Counted from the first letter of the stretch, positions 45,940 through 56,515 are shown. The stretch is DNA of 64,000 bases from Ascarosepion bandense (GCA_037127315.1 JBBBDQ010001184.1:1222001-1286000); one strand, 5' to 3'. Notes: a model not told the origin generated them from the letters alone. Translations and numbers: made by a program.

Positions 45940-46770
45940 TAAAATGAACGGTTTGCTAAGCTTCGGCTCAGATACGTCAAACATATTTCATTTTTGGTCC
46001 GATCTGACTCTTATAAAGATCGAACATGAAAGGAAAATTCCAGTGATGTTAATGACAATGGTAACATTAGCTATTTCTTTATCAGGAAACATCACCCATA
46101 CAATGTAAAGAAAGGGATCGTTCGCTGTTTGCAACATCGAAAAAAATCAAAAGCGGCGATCCAGAGACATACGAACAGAAAATGGACAGTATACATAGTA
46201 ACTTACAAGTTAACAATTATCTAGAATACATGACAACGAATGTGAAAAAAAGGGTGCATTAGGATAGCAATTTCCAGAAAACAGCCTCGGTCTGTCTACT
46301 CTATGTGAAGAGGTTATCGGAGAAAATACAATGGATCTGTGGTTCATATAATACTAGGACCTTCAGAAGTGGTTCTACACTTCGCAGGTACCTCTCCCGA
46401 GGAAGACACCAAAAGAGAAGATTATGACTAAGAAGTGTGTGTACACCATTCCACGTAGCTTTGAAAAGAAATATAAAGAAAAAAAGACCTCCCTCCAAGG
46501 TAAGGCTACAAGAACATTGCCAGGCCGTAACACGAGGGGGGATAGAAAAATCAGGCGTAGCTGACCCCATACAGAGGTAGAAAGGGATCACCTCTCCCTA
46601 TGGGATGAAGTTGAAATAATAGATAGAGAGCATCACTGTAAAATATGTAATCTTAAGGAATCAGTGCATATGCTAGGCTACAAAAATCTTCGACCAAGCA
46701 TAGAAATGATGACAATATGGGAACCAGTAATATGTAAAGCTAGAGAAAATCATTAGCGTCAAAGATTGCA
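45940..46770 (+). mobile_element. Penelope-like element 2 (RT end and GIY-YIG remnant)
   Basis: Plus-strand blocks in shifting frames: SYFFIRKHHPYNVKKGIVRC then LQHRKKSKA (about 46,060-46,150), as in the RT C-terminus of PLEs; KKCVYTIPRSFEKKYKEKK (46,428-46,484), equivalent to the CxYxIPCxCGxxYxGET start of the GIY-YIG domain with most key residues lost; then DHLSLWDEVEIIDREHHCKI and CNLKESVHMLGYKNL (46,588-46,690), then SIEMMTIWEPVICKARE. One stop interrupts the last frame. I recognise the pattern from PLE-type proteins of invertebrates. The RT core is absent, and a probable terminus follows at 46,985-47,105. Confidence 0.65.
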
Positions 46771-46984
46771 ATACGATCTCTGGTAAAAAATGTTACTAAG
46801 ACATTAGGTTCATAAGTCGCAGAAATTCACATGCTGGTGTCTTCAGAGACACATAGGTCAGTGGATATAGACGTTAGTTAGTTCCAGTGACTCGACCGAA
46901 ATAGTTGTAACTTCAAAACCTGTCTAAAAATAAATTAGGGAGTTAAGATAAAGGGAGATAACTACATGGCTATTAATGATGTGC

Positions 46985-47110
46985 CCAAACCATCGTAATA
47001 AAGGGTTCGGTTCGAAATTCGTAGCGTATAATGTCGTAAACATGACAGTAAAATAAAGACAATAGTCTAAACAATGTAAATCGTGTAACTACTACTATCC
47101 GTTGAAATTT
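46985..47110 (+). mobile_element. Probable Penelope-like element terminus
   Basis: GACAGTAAAATAAAGACAAT, AGTCTAAACAATGTAAATCG and TGTAACTACTACTAT align with 775-835 (AAGACAACAGTCCGAATAAT, GTAAAAACTGTAAATACTAC). It lies about 215 bases 3' of the PLE 2 coding remnant. No hammerhead core survives here. Confidence 0.45.
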
Positions 47111-47211
47111 TTAATAACTTTCACATAAAATATGAAAATATGTTTCAAGTTGTTATCAATCTCTTCAGTTTCCTAATAAATGTCTCCTTCCTAACGGTCT
47201 TTGGAAGTTTA

Positions 47212-47270
47212 TTGGTTGGTTGATTATATTTAGTGGCATATCAGCCTCAATGTGTTATTAAATGCTGAAA
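47212..47270 (+). repeat. Dispersed repeat R2, copy 3
   Basis: TTGGTTGGTTGATTATATTT then AGTGGCATATCAGCCTCAAT and GTGTTATTAAATGC. Matches 36.24 kb (plus) and 41.6 kb (minus). Confidence 0.5.
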
Positions 47271-47335
47271 TCATGTCAACCACAGATAAAATAAATTTTT
47301 GGCATTTTTTAAATAAAGTACATTGTTAGTCATTC

Positions 47336-47337
<2 letters not shown>

Positions 47338-47370
<33 letters not shown>
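47338..47370. repeat. (TA)n microsatellite at SINE B end
   Basis: About sixteen TA units abutting the distal end of a minus-strand SINE B. Confidence 0.95.
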
Positions 47371-47373
<3 letters not shown>

Positions 47374-47540
47374 ATCCGCAGACAGATCTGTTTCGCTGTA
47401 TCACGAATCATCAGTACGGTTAGACTCCGATTGCTTTTTAACCCAGGATTGAAACCCGACCGAATTGGTGTCAGTCGGCGATTCTACCTCTGAGCTATGG
47501 TCGCTCGGTAGCAGGAGGCAGACATTTTAGCGTGTATATT
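47371..47540 (-). mobile_element. SINE family B, best copy
   Basis: The minus strand holds a clear tRNA-derived head: GCGACCATAGCTCAGAGGTA (A box TAGCTCAGAGG, 47,497-47,487) and GGTCGGGTTTCAATCCTGG (B box GGTTTCAATCC, 47,456-47,446), with tRNA-like spacing. The body follows (TCTAACCGTACTGATGATTC; TACAGCGAAACAGATCTG), then the (TA)n tail. Copies at 48.6 and 48.9 kb share the body. As a tRNA gene it fails, because the acceptor and anticodon arms do not form cleanly. Confidence 0.75.
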
Positions 47541-48242
47541 ATCATTATACACGCTCAATAGCTCATTTTATAAAAATGTAAATTTCTAAATAAAATGTTT
47601 GGAATGTAGCTTTTTGTTTCCATAACCTTTTAGATTGTAGTATTGGTAACCTTAAGTGGGAGGAGTTTAAAATCTATCCATAAAAAATAATTTCTTTTTA
47701 AAGAGTTTTAAGTGGTCTTAAATTTTTGATCAGGAGTGTATTACTACCAGTAAAGTCAATATGCTGTTTAGCAGATTCCTGCTGTTAAAGAAATTTTAGA
47801 TCTATGTTTCACACTTTTCGACTAGTTGTGATATTTCTATAGTGAGATTAGCTAAATTTCTAAGTTCAGAAGTTATGGAATATGTAAAAAATATGATGAA
47901 CAATAATCTTAAATCGTCGCTTATATATTCATTTCTTTTCTCGGTTTTGTTTCAGTGTTTCGTAAATGTATCAATAAGCTTAACACGTGAGGATTTATTT
48001 AGTCCATTTAGTCAGGTTTTGTCACCCTACATTTTGTATTGCCGCTACAAGCTAGACTTTTACACTCAGTTACAAAATTACGTATAATAGATATTTAAAA
48101 AGATTGGATGATTGTACACCTGGTAATTCCTCGCAAAACATAGAGATTATGTTTTAATGTAATAACAATGTAATAATGGAAAAAACAAGGAAGGAATTTT
48201 TTTTCACAATTGATCACCCAATACAAGTATAAGGAGCCATTT

Positions 48243-48541
48243 CGTTGTGGTGCAATGGATATCGGCTCCGAACGAGAAATCGGAAGCCGAGTTCAAATTT
48301 CAGTTGAATTCATTGCATTCACTTACGCGCAAATACCCTTGAGAAAGATATTAATCCGTCTCTTCCTTCCAGCTGTGGGTTAAATAACAGGACAGATTGG
48401 GTTCTATAGCCTTGGCTGGCAACCAGTCTACCGCAGAAACCAATGGCAACCTACTGAGGGATAATCTTTTACCCAGTCAGTCATGTCTCTTTCGAGACAT
48501 GATCGCCCAAGCGTGTTTCACGTATAGCACTTAACTGACTG
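48243..48541 (+). mobile_element. SINE family A, full-length copy
   Basis: 299 bp from CGTTGTGGTGCAATGGATAT to TTAACTGACTG, closely similar to the 1.6 kb copy along the whole length. B-box-like GAGTTCAAATTTC. A (TA)n run begins about 15 bases after the end. With the 1.6 kb copy it defines the family consensus and is among the youngest repeats in the window. Confidence 0.85.
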
Positions 48542-48555
48542 ATGGTAAATAAGTT

Positions 48556-48606
<51 letters not shown>
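48556..48606. repeat. (TA)n microsatellite between SINE A and SINE B
   Basis: About twenty-four TA units shared by the end of the plus-strand SINE A and the end of the minus-strand SINE B. Confidence 0.95.
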
Positions 48607-48609
<3 letters not shown>

Positions 48610-48760
48610 CTGTTTCGTTGTATCACAGTATCACAGCTCATCAGTACGGCTAGACATCCGATTGCGTCCAGCCAGGATTGAAACCCGATCTATTTGACAT
48701 AAGTCAGAGATTCGGCGCCTGGTGGAAGAAAGCAGATATTAGCGTTTTATATATACTATG
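48607..48760 (-). mobile_element. SINE family B, A-box part deleted
   Basis: The B box GGTTTCAATCC (at about 48,675-48,685 on the reverse strand) and the body TCTAGCCGTACTGATGAGCT are present, but the A-box region expected near 48,720 is replaced by CGGCGCCTGGTGG-type sequence. ATCACAGTATCACAG suggests a small duplication in the body. Confidence 0.7.
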
Positions 48761-48876
48761 TAAATACGCGCCAGTAGCCGTTGCTAAATAAACGAGGCGT
48801 TAATAGCATTGAGTAGCTATTGTTTTTAAAGTCTACAATTTTCCAGAGTGCTCAATCGAGAGGTGAGACCGTACAT

Positions 48877-49040
48877 AGTCGTCCGCAGAGACCTTTTTCG
48901 CTATATTACAGCTCATCAGTACGGTTAGACATCCGTTTGCTTCCAGCTAAGCCTTACTGATTTAACATCAGTCGGAGATTCTACTATCGGCGCATGTATG
49001 GAGGAGGGCAGGTTTTAGCGTGTTATATACATGCCAGTAG
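48877..49040 (-). mobile_element. SINE family B, degenerate
   Basis: Minus-strand body (TCTAACCGTACTGATGAGCT; GCGGACGACT end) plus a damaged tRNA head. The B-box sequence is disrupted (GTAAGGCTTAGCTGGAAGC). Confidence 0.65.
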
Positions 49041-49741
49041 CCGAGAGTGATCAAATTCATTCCTGAATGAACGATATGTTGATACTTGTAATATGATTTA
49101 CATTTGAATGTATAAAATAATACACCTGTTTTTAAAGAGTTGATACGGATAAGGGAAGACAGAAAATCTTTTGTGTATATTTAATTTAACAATTTAACAA
49201 ATCAGAATACAATTCAATTTTTAAAATTGAAAATAATGTTATATATTTAGGGAATAAACGTTTTCTTTTTTTTTAATCTTACCTAGAAAGTGTCAGCTTA
49301 GAGACCCATCGTCTGGATTGCTTTATTTCCGGTCCGATGCATACATTTTGTTACAAGATTATTGTCTTAGCTTTCTTTGTATCCCATCATTTTTTAAAAA
49401 CTTAAAAGAAAGTAAGAAAACATTTTAATTTTTGTTCTGATGTTCTAACTTAAAGGCACTTTTGGGTACGATTATACTATTTTTATTTCGGTTCAGCGTG
49501 CATTTTTTTCAATTTACTCATAAATTCATAATTTGTAAAGAAAATTGTTGAAAATCTTGCTTCATGGATTACTATTCATGAAATGTTTGTCAATCAAAGC
49601 GAGGATGTTTTTGCCTAATTTCCTGCAAAGAGTTTTAGCTAAAATTAACAAAAGTGAAAACTTTTAAACAGTCAGTCACGTCCGCAAATGACGAGTTAAA
49701 TTCAGAGATTAACTAAAAGTGAGTAACAAAATGTTCATTTA
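49041..49741. other. Unassigned AT-rich DNA
   Basis: No gene or repeat recognised. Confidence 0.45.
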
Positions 49742-49771
49742 TTATATATATATATATATATATATATGACA

Positions 49772-50264
49772 GGGTAGACAAAATAATGGAAACGTAGTAC
49801 CATAGCATATATTGAAAAATTTCATGAAACTGTCAAAAGTTTGTCTATTTTCAATTCGGTCTGGACTATTTAAGAATTAAATGATTAGCTTCAATCTGTG
49901 GCCCAGGATAAGTTTAAGAAAGAAAATGCCATTTTTTACGATAATAATACACCTAGTCTAATGTTAAATTTGTGACTGAAAGTTGGAACTGAATTGCACG
50001 CGAAATGTTCTATGAAAATCGTATCTGGTTACCACATTCCTCAAATGTAAGATTTATGTTTTCTTTTAGAAAAATAATGAAGAGGCGCTATCATCCACCA
50101 TCATCATTGAAATAGCTGAAGAATGGATTGATTTTCCCCGAAACAATTCAAACTTAGAACGAAATTTCATAGAATTCAAGCTGCACTTACTGCCAAATGG
50201 GATCCTACCTGATACTGAAAGAAAATCTTGAAATTTCAAGATGTTAGCATTATTTTGTCCACTC
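49772..50264. mobile_element. Non-autonomous DNA transposon with about 22-bp inverted ends
   Basis: The left end GGGTAGACAAAATAATGGAA (from 49,773) and the reverse complement of the right end, GAGTGGACAAAATAATGCTA (50,264 backwards), agree at about 18 of 22 positions. Element length is about 493 bp. It is flanked by a (TA)n run on the left and a CT run on the right, so a TA target duplication cannot be proven. No transposase frame is recognisable. The end sequence is in the style of Tc1/mariner elements. Confidence 0.6.
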
Positions 50265-50292
50265 GCTCTCTCTCTCTCTCACTCTCTCTCTT

Positions 50293-50326
<34 letters not shown>
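50262..50326. repeat. (CT)n and (TA)n microsatellites
   Basis: CT-rich tract (50,264-50,292) followed by about fourteen TA units (50,297-50,326). Confidence 0.95.
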
Positions 50327-50332
<6 letters not shown>

Positions 50333-50506
50333 GTCTTTTGTTTCACTTTAAATATAAAGTAATTACTGTACTAGAGAATTTTAAAAGTGTTTTTAATATA
50401 TTTCTCTACTTCGTGTAAATAATTCTGAGTGCTCTTAAGTGGAATCCGATGATTAGGCCGGATTTTATTTTGTTTTTATGATGAGGATAGAAATTATTTT
50501 GCTCTT

Positions 50507-50510
<4 letters not shown>

Positions 50511-50582
<72 letters not shown>
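50511..50582. repeat. (TA)n-(TG)n compound microsatellite
   Basis: About fifteen TA units followed by about twenty TG units. The minus-strand frame over it is an artefact. Confidence 0.95.
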
Positions 50583-50584
<2 letters not shown>

Positions 50585-50589
50585 CGCAC

Positions 50590-51545
50590 ACACACTTACA
50601 GAAAAAGCTCCCGAGTGTGAATTCCGGACGAGTTAATTAAACATCCTTGGAAAATGTATTACTTCATCTCTTCCCACCTCTACTGTAACCGTTCAAAGAG
50701 AAGGAAAACTCTAAAGTGTAAAAATAAATCTTATTAAGGTATTGCCATTCACCTTGTCTATTCTTGTCATTAGGCAATAGTAGACAGTTGTATTCGTGTT
50801 ATACAAGTGTATATCGCGATAATCATTCTGAGTTATAGGTACATTCTTGCATGTAAGAAAGTGGTCATGCCCAAATCGACTACAATGTCATCGTATACGA
50901 GCGCGCGCGTGTGTATGTCTGTAAGATATATTAGAGCACCAAGAATGTATTTAGATCAACTTTTAAATATATCTGTTTTTTTCCAATTAAGTTGATATCC
51001 ATCAGCATTAAAGATAAAAATAAAATGTCAAATTCATGTTTTTGTCTGTTATTTCCAAGTACCTTTGACTATTACCGTCGTTGTCAAGAACTGGCTTTTG
51101 TCAGCATTGAAAGTAAGATTAGTAAATTATGATGTTTTTAGATGACTGCAATTAAAAATGGAATTAGTCTAAAATAAGGTCACATGTAATGGTTAAACAG
51201 GAAAACATGCGTCGAATATAGATGATATCATTTTACATTGCTGTTGTACATATTTAAATTATGGAGGCAAAGCTATTTTATATATTATAATGGCTTTTAG
51301 AATTTTTAGTGTTTCTATGTTTTAAGTCTTTAGTAATGTTTTGCTGTTATTTATTTAAAGTTTTCATATTTGTATAAAATTTTTGTTGTTTGTTTAATAT
51401 GGTGGTCGAGATGTGCGCGAATTTTGTTAAGTTGTGACGAGCAAAAAGTCAGCTTAAGACATATTGTGGCGCATGTGTCGGTAATGTAACATTGTAATTT
51501 TTTGGTAATTATAAATATAAGAAATAAGATCTTTTCTGTGATTAG
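50590..51545. other. Unassigned AT-rich DNA
   Basis: No gene recognised. A plus frame at 50,807-50,995 has no known family. Confidence 0.45.

Positions 51546-51584
<39 letters not shown>
51546..51584. repeat. (TA)n microsatellite
   Basis: About nineteen TA units. Confidence 0.95.
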
Positions 51585-51585
<1 letters not shown>

Positions 51586-51699
51586 CGTAGCATACTTGGT
51601 ATATTATCTGGGTAAATTCCGATAATGACAAACTAAAAAAGCTCAATGTTAAATTCATTTATTTAATTTAACAGAGTAACCTGCTCCTCAACAGGATTC

Positions 51700-53325
51700 A
51701 TAAAATCCAAGGATGGAACAATCATAATGGAGAAAGAGGAAAACGCCAGCGATGGAAAGAGTAAATAAAGGATCTTTTTGTGACAGGAGACAACAACCGA
51801 GAATACACAAGGAGGAGGATGGACTGAAAATATTAAAATCCGAAGAACAGAAACAAAGCAGCTGGTCCAGACGGCGTCGTAATAGAGCTGCTGATAGCCA
51901 TGGAGGAATATGACATGGAAAAAATACCGACATAATAAACGAAATTTATAATGGTGGAATAATACCAGATGACATCTGCAAGTCGGTATTTATAGCACTA
52001 CCAAAGAAACCAGGCGAGAACGAGTGCGAACTACACAGAATTATCAGCTTAATGAGTCACATTACAAAACTCACTGTCAGAATCCTGTTGAATAGAGCGA
52101 GAATCAGAATCAGACCAGAGATTGGACAGCAACAGTGCGGATTCGTCAAAGACACTGGAACAAGGAACGCCATATTTATGATTAGGATGCTCTTTAAAAA
52201 GGCAATACAAATGAAGGAAGACTTGTACATATGCTTTATTGATTATGCGAAGGCATTCAACAAGATACAACACAAAGAATTTATGGAGATTCTCGGCAGC
52301 CTCCACATTTCTGGGAAAGACATCAGGGTAATCAAAAATCTCTACTGGCAGTAAACTGCCTGCATACGCACAAGTAAATATTTCAGCAGATTTACAAAGA
52401 TAGAAAAAGGCGTAAGACAAGGATGTGTCTTTTCAGCGAATCTGTTCAACTTATATAGCGAGAATATTTTGAAGACCCTAGATGACACGCCAGGATTTGT
52501 TATTGGAGGCCACAACTTGAACCACATAAGGTATGCAGATGATACAGTGCTGATTGCAGACACGGAAAGGAAACTACAAGACCCCCTACAGGAGGTATTG
52601 GTGGAGAGTAACAAGAAAGGAATATAAATAAAATTTAAGAAAACTGAATGCATGGTCATCAGCAAATGGTGCAACCCAAAATGCCAAATACAGGTGAGGA
52701 ACACCAGAATCAAGCAAGTACAAAAATTTAAATACCTAGTAAGTGTTCTAACAGAAGATGGAAAGTGCGACACAGAGATTCAAAGGCAAATTGGCATGTC
52801 AAAGAGCGCGTTCCAGAAGCTGAGTAAGGTACACAGGAAAGATTTCACTAGAAACAAAGAAAAGAATGCTGGATTGCTATGTGATGTCAGTTCTTCAATA
52901 CGGCAGTGAATGCTGGACAATATCATCGAAAATGAGGAGAAAACTTGAAGCAGCGGTAATGTGGTTCTACAGAAGGATGCTGCAGATATCGTGGACTGAG
53001 CATGCAAGCAACGATGAGATGTTGGAAAGAATGGTAGCAAAAAGAAAATTAATACTGAGCATCAGGAAGAGACAACTGAAGTACCTGGGACATGCAATAA
53101 GAAAGGAGAGCTTAAAGAACCTGATACTGACAGGCCAGATAGAAGAAAAATGAGACAGAGGAGGGCAGCGGATAACATATTTGCAGGTCCTGATCAGGTG
53201 GATGACGGAACGGGGTTCGCGAGGTGTAACAGGAGCAAACATACTAAAAGCCACAAGTGATGGGGAGACGTGGAGAAACATGATCGCCTACGTCCTGGAG
53301 GGACAGGGCACATAGAAGAAGAATA
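51700..53325 (+). mobile_element. RTE-like LINE, RT and C-terminal region nearly complete
   Basis: The best preserved RT in the window. Order: RWKEYIEDL-type region at about 51,745; AAGPDGVVIELL (51,858); FIALPKKPGENECELHRIIS (52,000); LTVRILLNRARIRIRPEIGQ with QQCGFVKDTGTRNA (52,070-52,170); motif A FIDYAKAFNKIQ (52,235); GVRQGCVFSANLFNLY (52,410-52,460); motif C YADDTVLIADTERKL (52,533-52,577); VQKFKYLVSVLTED (52,720); SVLQYGSECWTISSKMRRKL with EAAVMWFYRRMLQISW (52,887-52,993); RQLKYLGHAIRKESLKNLIL (53,070-53,130). Only a few stops (TAG after IKNLYWQ, TAA after KKGI) and one or two frameshifts occur, so it is younger than LINE-A copies. The endonuclease end is missing (5' truncation). The clade is judged from memory of RTE-type proteins. 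The 3' end is AGAAGAAGAATATAA. Confidence 0.85.
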
Positions 53326-53498
53326 TAATTTAGAAAACATTTTTGATTAACTAAAATTCCAATAGGTAATTCATATTTCACCGGATAATGATGTTATTTT
53401 TGCGCCTCGTACGAGCCGCAATAATAACATCGTTATGGGGTGAAATATGTATTACCCATTGGAATTGTAGTAAATCAAAAATGTTTTCTAAATTATAT
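53323..53498. mobile_element. 176-bp foldback (near-perfect palindrome) element
   Basis: The arm 53,324-53,408 (ATAATTTAGAAAACATTTTT onwards) is complementary to 53,413-53,497 with about nine mismatches, around the exact palindrome CTCGTACGAG. The whole unit could fold into one hairpin. It has no coding capacity and starts directly at the 3' end of the RTE-like LINE. Confidence 0.85.
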
Positions 53499-53599
53499 AT
53501 TATATTAAGTTCTTGAATACCTATATCATTGATTTTGTTTTTAATTTAAACTTTTAAAAGCTCGATGTAAGCAATTCAAATTAATTCTGCATTTAATAT

Positions 53600-54090
53600 G
53601 AAAACAGAAAATATTCGTTAGAAACAAAGATAATAATCCTGAACTATTACGTCATATCAGGTTATCTGTATGGCAGTGAATAGCTGGACACTCATCTCAC
53701 AGAGGAAGAAGTGACTTGAAGCATCAGAAATTGTGTTCTACAGAAAGAAATTGAGAATACCATACATTGATCATGTCAGCAACGACGAAGTTGTAAAAAC
53801 AATAAAACAAATACTTATAATCAGGAAGAAACTTATAATTTCTAGGATACATATTGAGGAAAGAAGACTTAGAAATGTAACATACACAGGACATATTGAG
53901 CGTAAAAGTGACAGAGAAAAACAGAGCAGAAAATGGTTTAGTTGAAGTAGCAAAAAGACAAAATGTAGTATGAGCTACAAATGAAAAGAAATTGTTGCGA
54001 GCTATGGTCACCAATGTCCGTAAAAGGTATGTCCCAAAGAAGAAGAATGGTATCCCTAAAAAAAATGTTAAATGTGAGCGCATGTACATT
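53600..54090 (+). mobile_element. RTE-like LINE 3' fragment
   Basis: Plus-strand remnants of the C-terminal region: GSE-W-like GYLYGSE (frame-shifted, about 53,660), then LFYRKKLRIPYIDHVSNDEV (53,730-53,790), then IIRKKLIISRIHIEERRLRN (53,815-53,875) and VTYTGHIERKSDREKQSRKW. These parallel WFYRRMLQISWTEHASNDEM and RKRQLKYLGHAIRKES in the neighbouring copy. Older than that copy and 5'-truncated. Confidence 0.7.
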
Positions 54091-54142
54091 AAATTGCACC
54101 CAAATTTAAGCAATTTTCTACAAAATATTAATTTGCGTTAAA

Positions 54143-54352
54143 GTGCTGTGGATAGCGGCTAGGAATGAGAAATCGAAGATCCGAGTTCGAATTCCAGTTG
54201 AATTCTTTGCATTTACTTAAGCGAAAATACCCTTGGGAAAGATAATAATACGTCTCTTCTCTCTCTAGCACTGGGTTATCTATTAAGACAAACTGGTTCC
54301 TCTAGCCTTTATTTTTAACCAGTCTACTGCATAAAGTAATGGCAATCTACTG
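54143..54352 (+). mobile_element. SINE family A, first unit of a tandem pair
   Basis: Starts GTGCTGTGGATAGCGGCTAG and stops within the body after GGCAATCTACTGAGG. The next unit begins at once inside the head. Confidence 0.75.
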
Positions 54353-54634
54353 AGGAATGAGAAATCGGAGAACCGAGATCGAATTCCAGTTGAATTTTTT
54401 ACATTTACTTAAGCAAAAATACCATTGGGAAAGATATTAATACGTCTCTTCTCTCTCCAGCAATGGGTCATCTAGTAAGACAGACTGGTTTCTCTAACTT
54501 TTATTTTCAACCAGTCTACTACATAAAGTATTGGGAATCTACTGAAGGAAAGTATTCTGCCCGGTCATTTATGTTTCTGTCGAGACATGATCACTCAAGC
54601 GTATATCACTTATGGCATTTAACTGACATATAGA
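54353..54634 (+). mobile_element. SINE family A, second unit of a tandem pair
   Basis: Starts in the head at GGAATGAGAAATCGGAGAAC, 192 bases after the equivalent point of the first unit, and runs to the end block TTAACTGACA. It is followed by a TAGATAGATA-type tail. Confidence 0.75.
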
Positions 54635-55794
54635 TAGATAAATAGATAGATAGATATGATTTTGTAAGTTTCGTATGCATACATAAGTATCTATTTTACA
54701 CGGTCAATATTCATGATTCAGCACCATAACCTTCGTTGTATTTATTCAGCATGTTCCTTAAGAGTGTATGTTATGAAAATTTTGTTAATATGGACGTGTC
54801 ATATTTATTGGCCAACATGCATGAGCACATGCGCCTATATCAATATATGTAGTACATAGCAACAATATCTTTCTTTTTGAAAGATCCATTTTGTTTATGC
54901 CATATTTTCCGATAAACGAATGAAATATCAATGTACTTTTTGTCCAATTTAGGAAAGGGATTAATTTTTTAAGTTAGTTTTTGTTCTTCCGAGAATGTAG
55001 TGCATTGTGCATAATGCATAATGCATCAGTTAATAAAGTAGTAATTATGGGTTAACATATCTGTTATGAAGTGTCGCTTTTTTTTTGTTTATTACTGAAC
55101 GTTAATCTCGACAACAGAATAAAGACACGATACAAAGAGAACCTGCTCGTAGATGCTAGATCAGCTATGTTGTTTATCTCAGAAGACATGATCTGTTGTA
55201 CACTTACTAATTGAAAGTATGAAAAAAGAAACAAAAGCAAAAACGATAAATTTCAAATAAAAAAATAATTATAATAAAATTGGGTGAATTTGAGAAAAAG
55301 AATTTAAATGGATGAAACTAACGATAAAATTTATGTAGAACAAAAATTGAGTCAAAGTAATAGTGAAAGTAGAAAAAAGAGAAAAAATAATGAAATTAGA
55401 GAATGAAATTGACAAAGAATGTGCGATCACGAAACTGAAAAATAAAAGTGAAAGTTAAAAGACATCAGGTAAAAGAGATAAAATGAATGAATTATAGAAG
55501 AAAGTAAACGAATGATAAAATTAACACAGGAAAAAGTCAGAACAAGAAAGTGAAACTTTTGATTGGTTAAATAGGGTCGAATTGGCACCTGATCTCAAAA
55601 GTTACTTACAATCTATTGTTACCTAGGACAAGAAATGGCTTGTTAATTTCAGCGCCTCCATAACAAAAATATTTTTTTTTATTGTCTTGAAGAACCTTTT
55701 TCGCCTTCCATCAGCATGGATGATTCTAACCGTCTCATTGCGACTTTTTGAATTAAAATATTTCAGTGACATAAAATGAAAAAATCACATTGAA
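54635..55794. other. Unassigned AT-rich DNA
   Basis: No gene. A purine-rich patch at 55,200-55,560 has no ORF of note. Confidence 0.45.
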
Positions 55795-56085
55795 TCTCTT
55801 GTTAGCTCTGCTGTTATAAATCTTGTTGACGGAGTCGTGTTAGAAAATTATTCCCAACATAATTTATCTAACAGAATTATAAATCTACCATTCGCCGATA
55901 CATTACATATGACGAATCCGGTCTGGTTCTTCCTCTGTGTGTTTAGAGATTCCTGGTGAGATTCAAAGAAATATCTGCAATGTTATCCATCCTGACTTGG
56001 CAGCTCGGCTTCAGTTACTTACACATAGCTTTCCTGTTTCTTTTTTAAATATATTTCTATGTTAATTTTATCCGATGGGCGTTTT
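55795..56085 (+). mobile_element. LINE-B fragment, 5' of SINE insertion
   Basis: Frame-shifted remnants: NYKSTIRRYITYDESG (as YKSTIRPYIEY), FRDSW and KKYLQCYPS (as LEIPGEIQRNICNVIHPDLA in another frame), and AARLQLLTHSF. Same domain as the LINE-B copy at 38.1 kb. Broken at about 56,085 by a SINE A. Confidence 0.6.
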
Positions 56086-56302
56086 ACGATCTGAACGAGA
56101 AACCGGAGAACCGATTTCAAATTCCAGTTGAATTCGTTGCATTCACTTACGGGCAAATATCCTTGGCAAAAGTATTAATACGTCTCTTCTTTCTCCAGCT
56201 ATGGGTTAAAATGCTAAACAGACTAGATTCTATAGCTTTGCTTGGCAACCAGTCTACTGCAGATAGCAATGGCCGCCTGCTGCGGGAAAGTATTAGATGT
56301 AA
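56086..56302 (+). mobile_element. SINE family A nested in LINE-B
   Basis: From GAACGAGAAACCGGAGAACC to CCGCCTGCTGCGGGAAAGTA. Lacks the very 5' end of the head and the distal end block. LINE-B-like sequence lies on both sides. Confidence 0.75.
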
Positions 56303-56515
56303 ATCATAATTTCTATGCTAATAATTTATTCTTTTGCATTTCACCGTAATAGAACTTTGTTCAGTGTTAATCGTTATATTCTGGCTTTTTTAGTGCTACT
56401 CTTTTAATGTTCTCTCTTCTTAGTAATTTTTTTCTTTATAGACTTTCCTATTATTGTATCTTTACGCCGTTAGTAGGTTGCATGGAGTAAAATGATTAAA
56501 TTAATAAAGATGTTG
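56303..56515 (+). mobile_element. LINE-B fragment, 3' of SINE insertion
   Basis: Begins NHNFYANNLFF (as RNFYSNSFF) and ends in a tail GGAGTAAAATGATTAAATTA at about 56,510, similar in style to other LINE ends here. Continues the piece at 55.8-56.09 kb. Confidence 0.5.

Noticed and set aside
47440..47510. tRNA gene on the minus strand
   Set aside because: A and B boxes are good, but the arms do not fold into a full cloverleaf and the sequence recurs as a SINE head.
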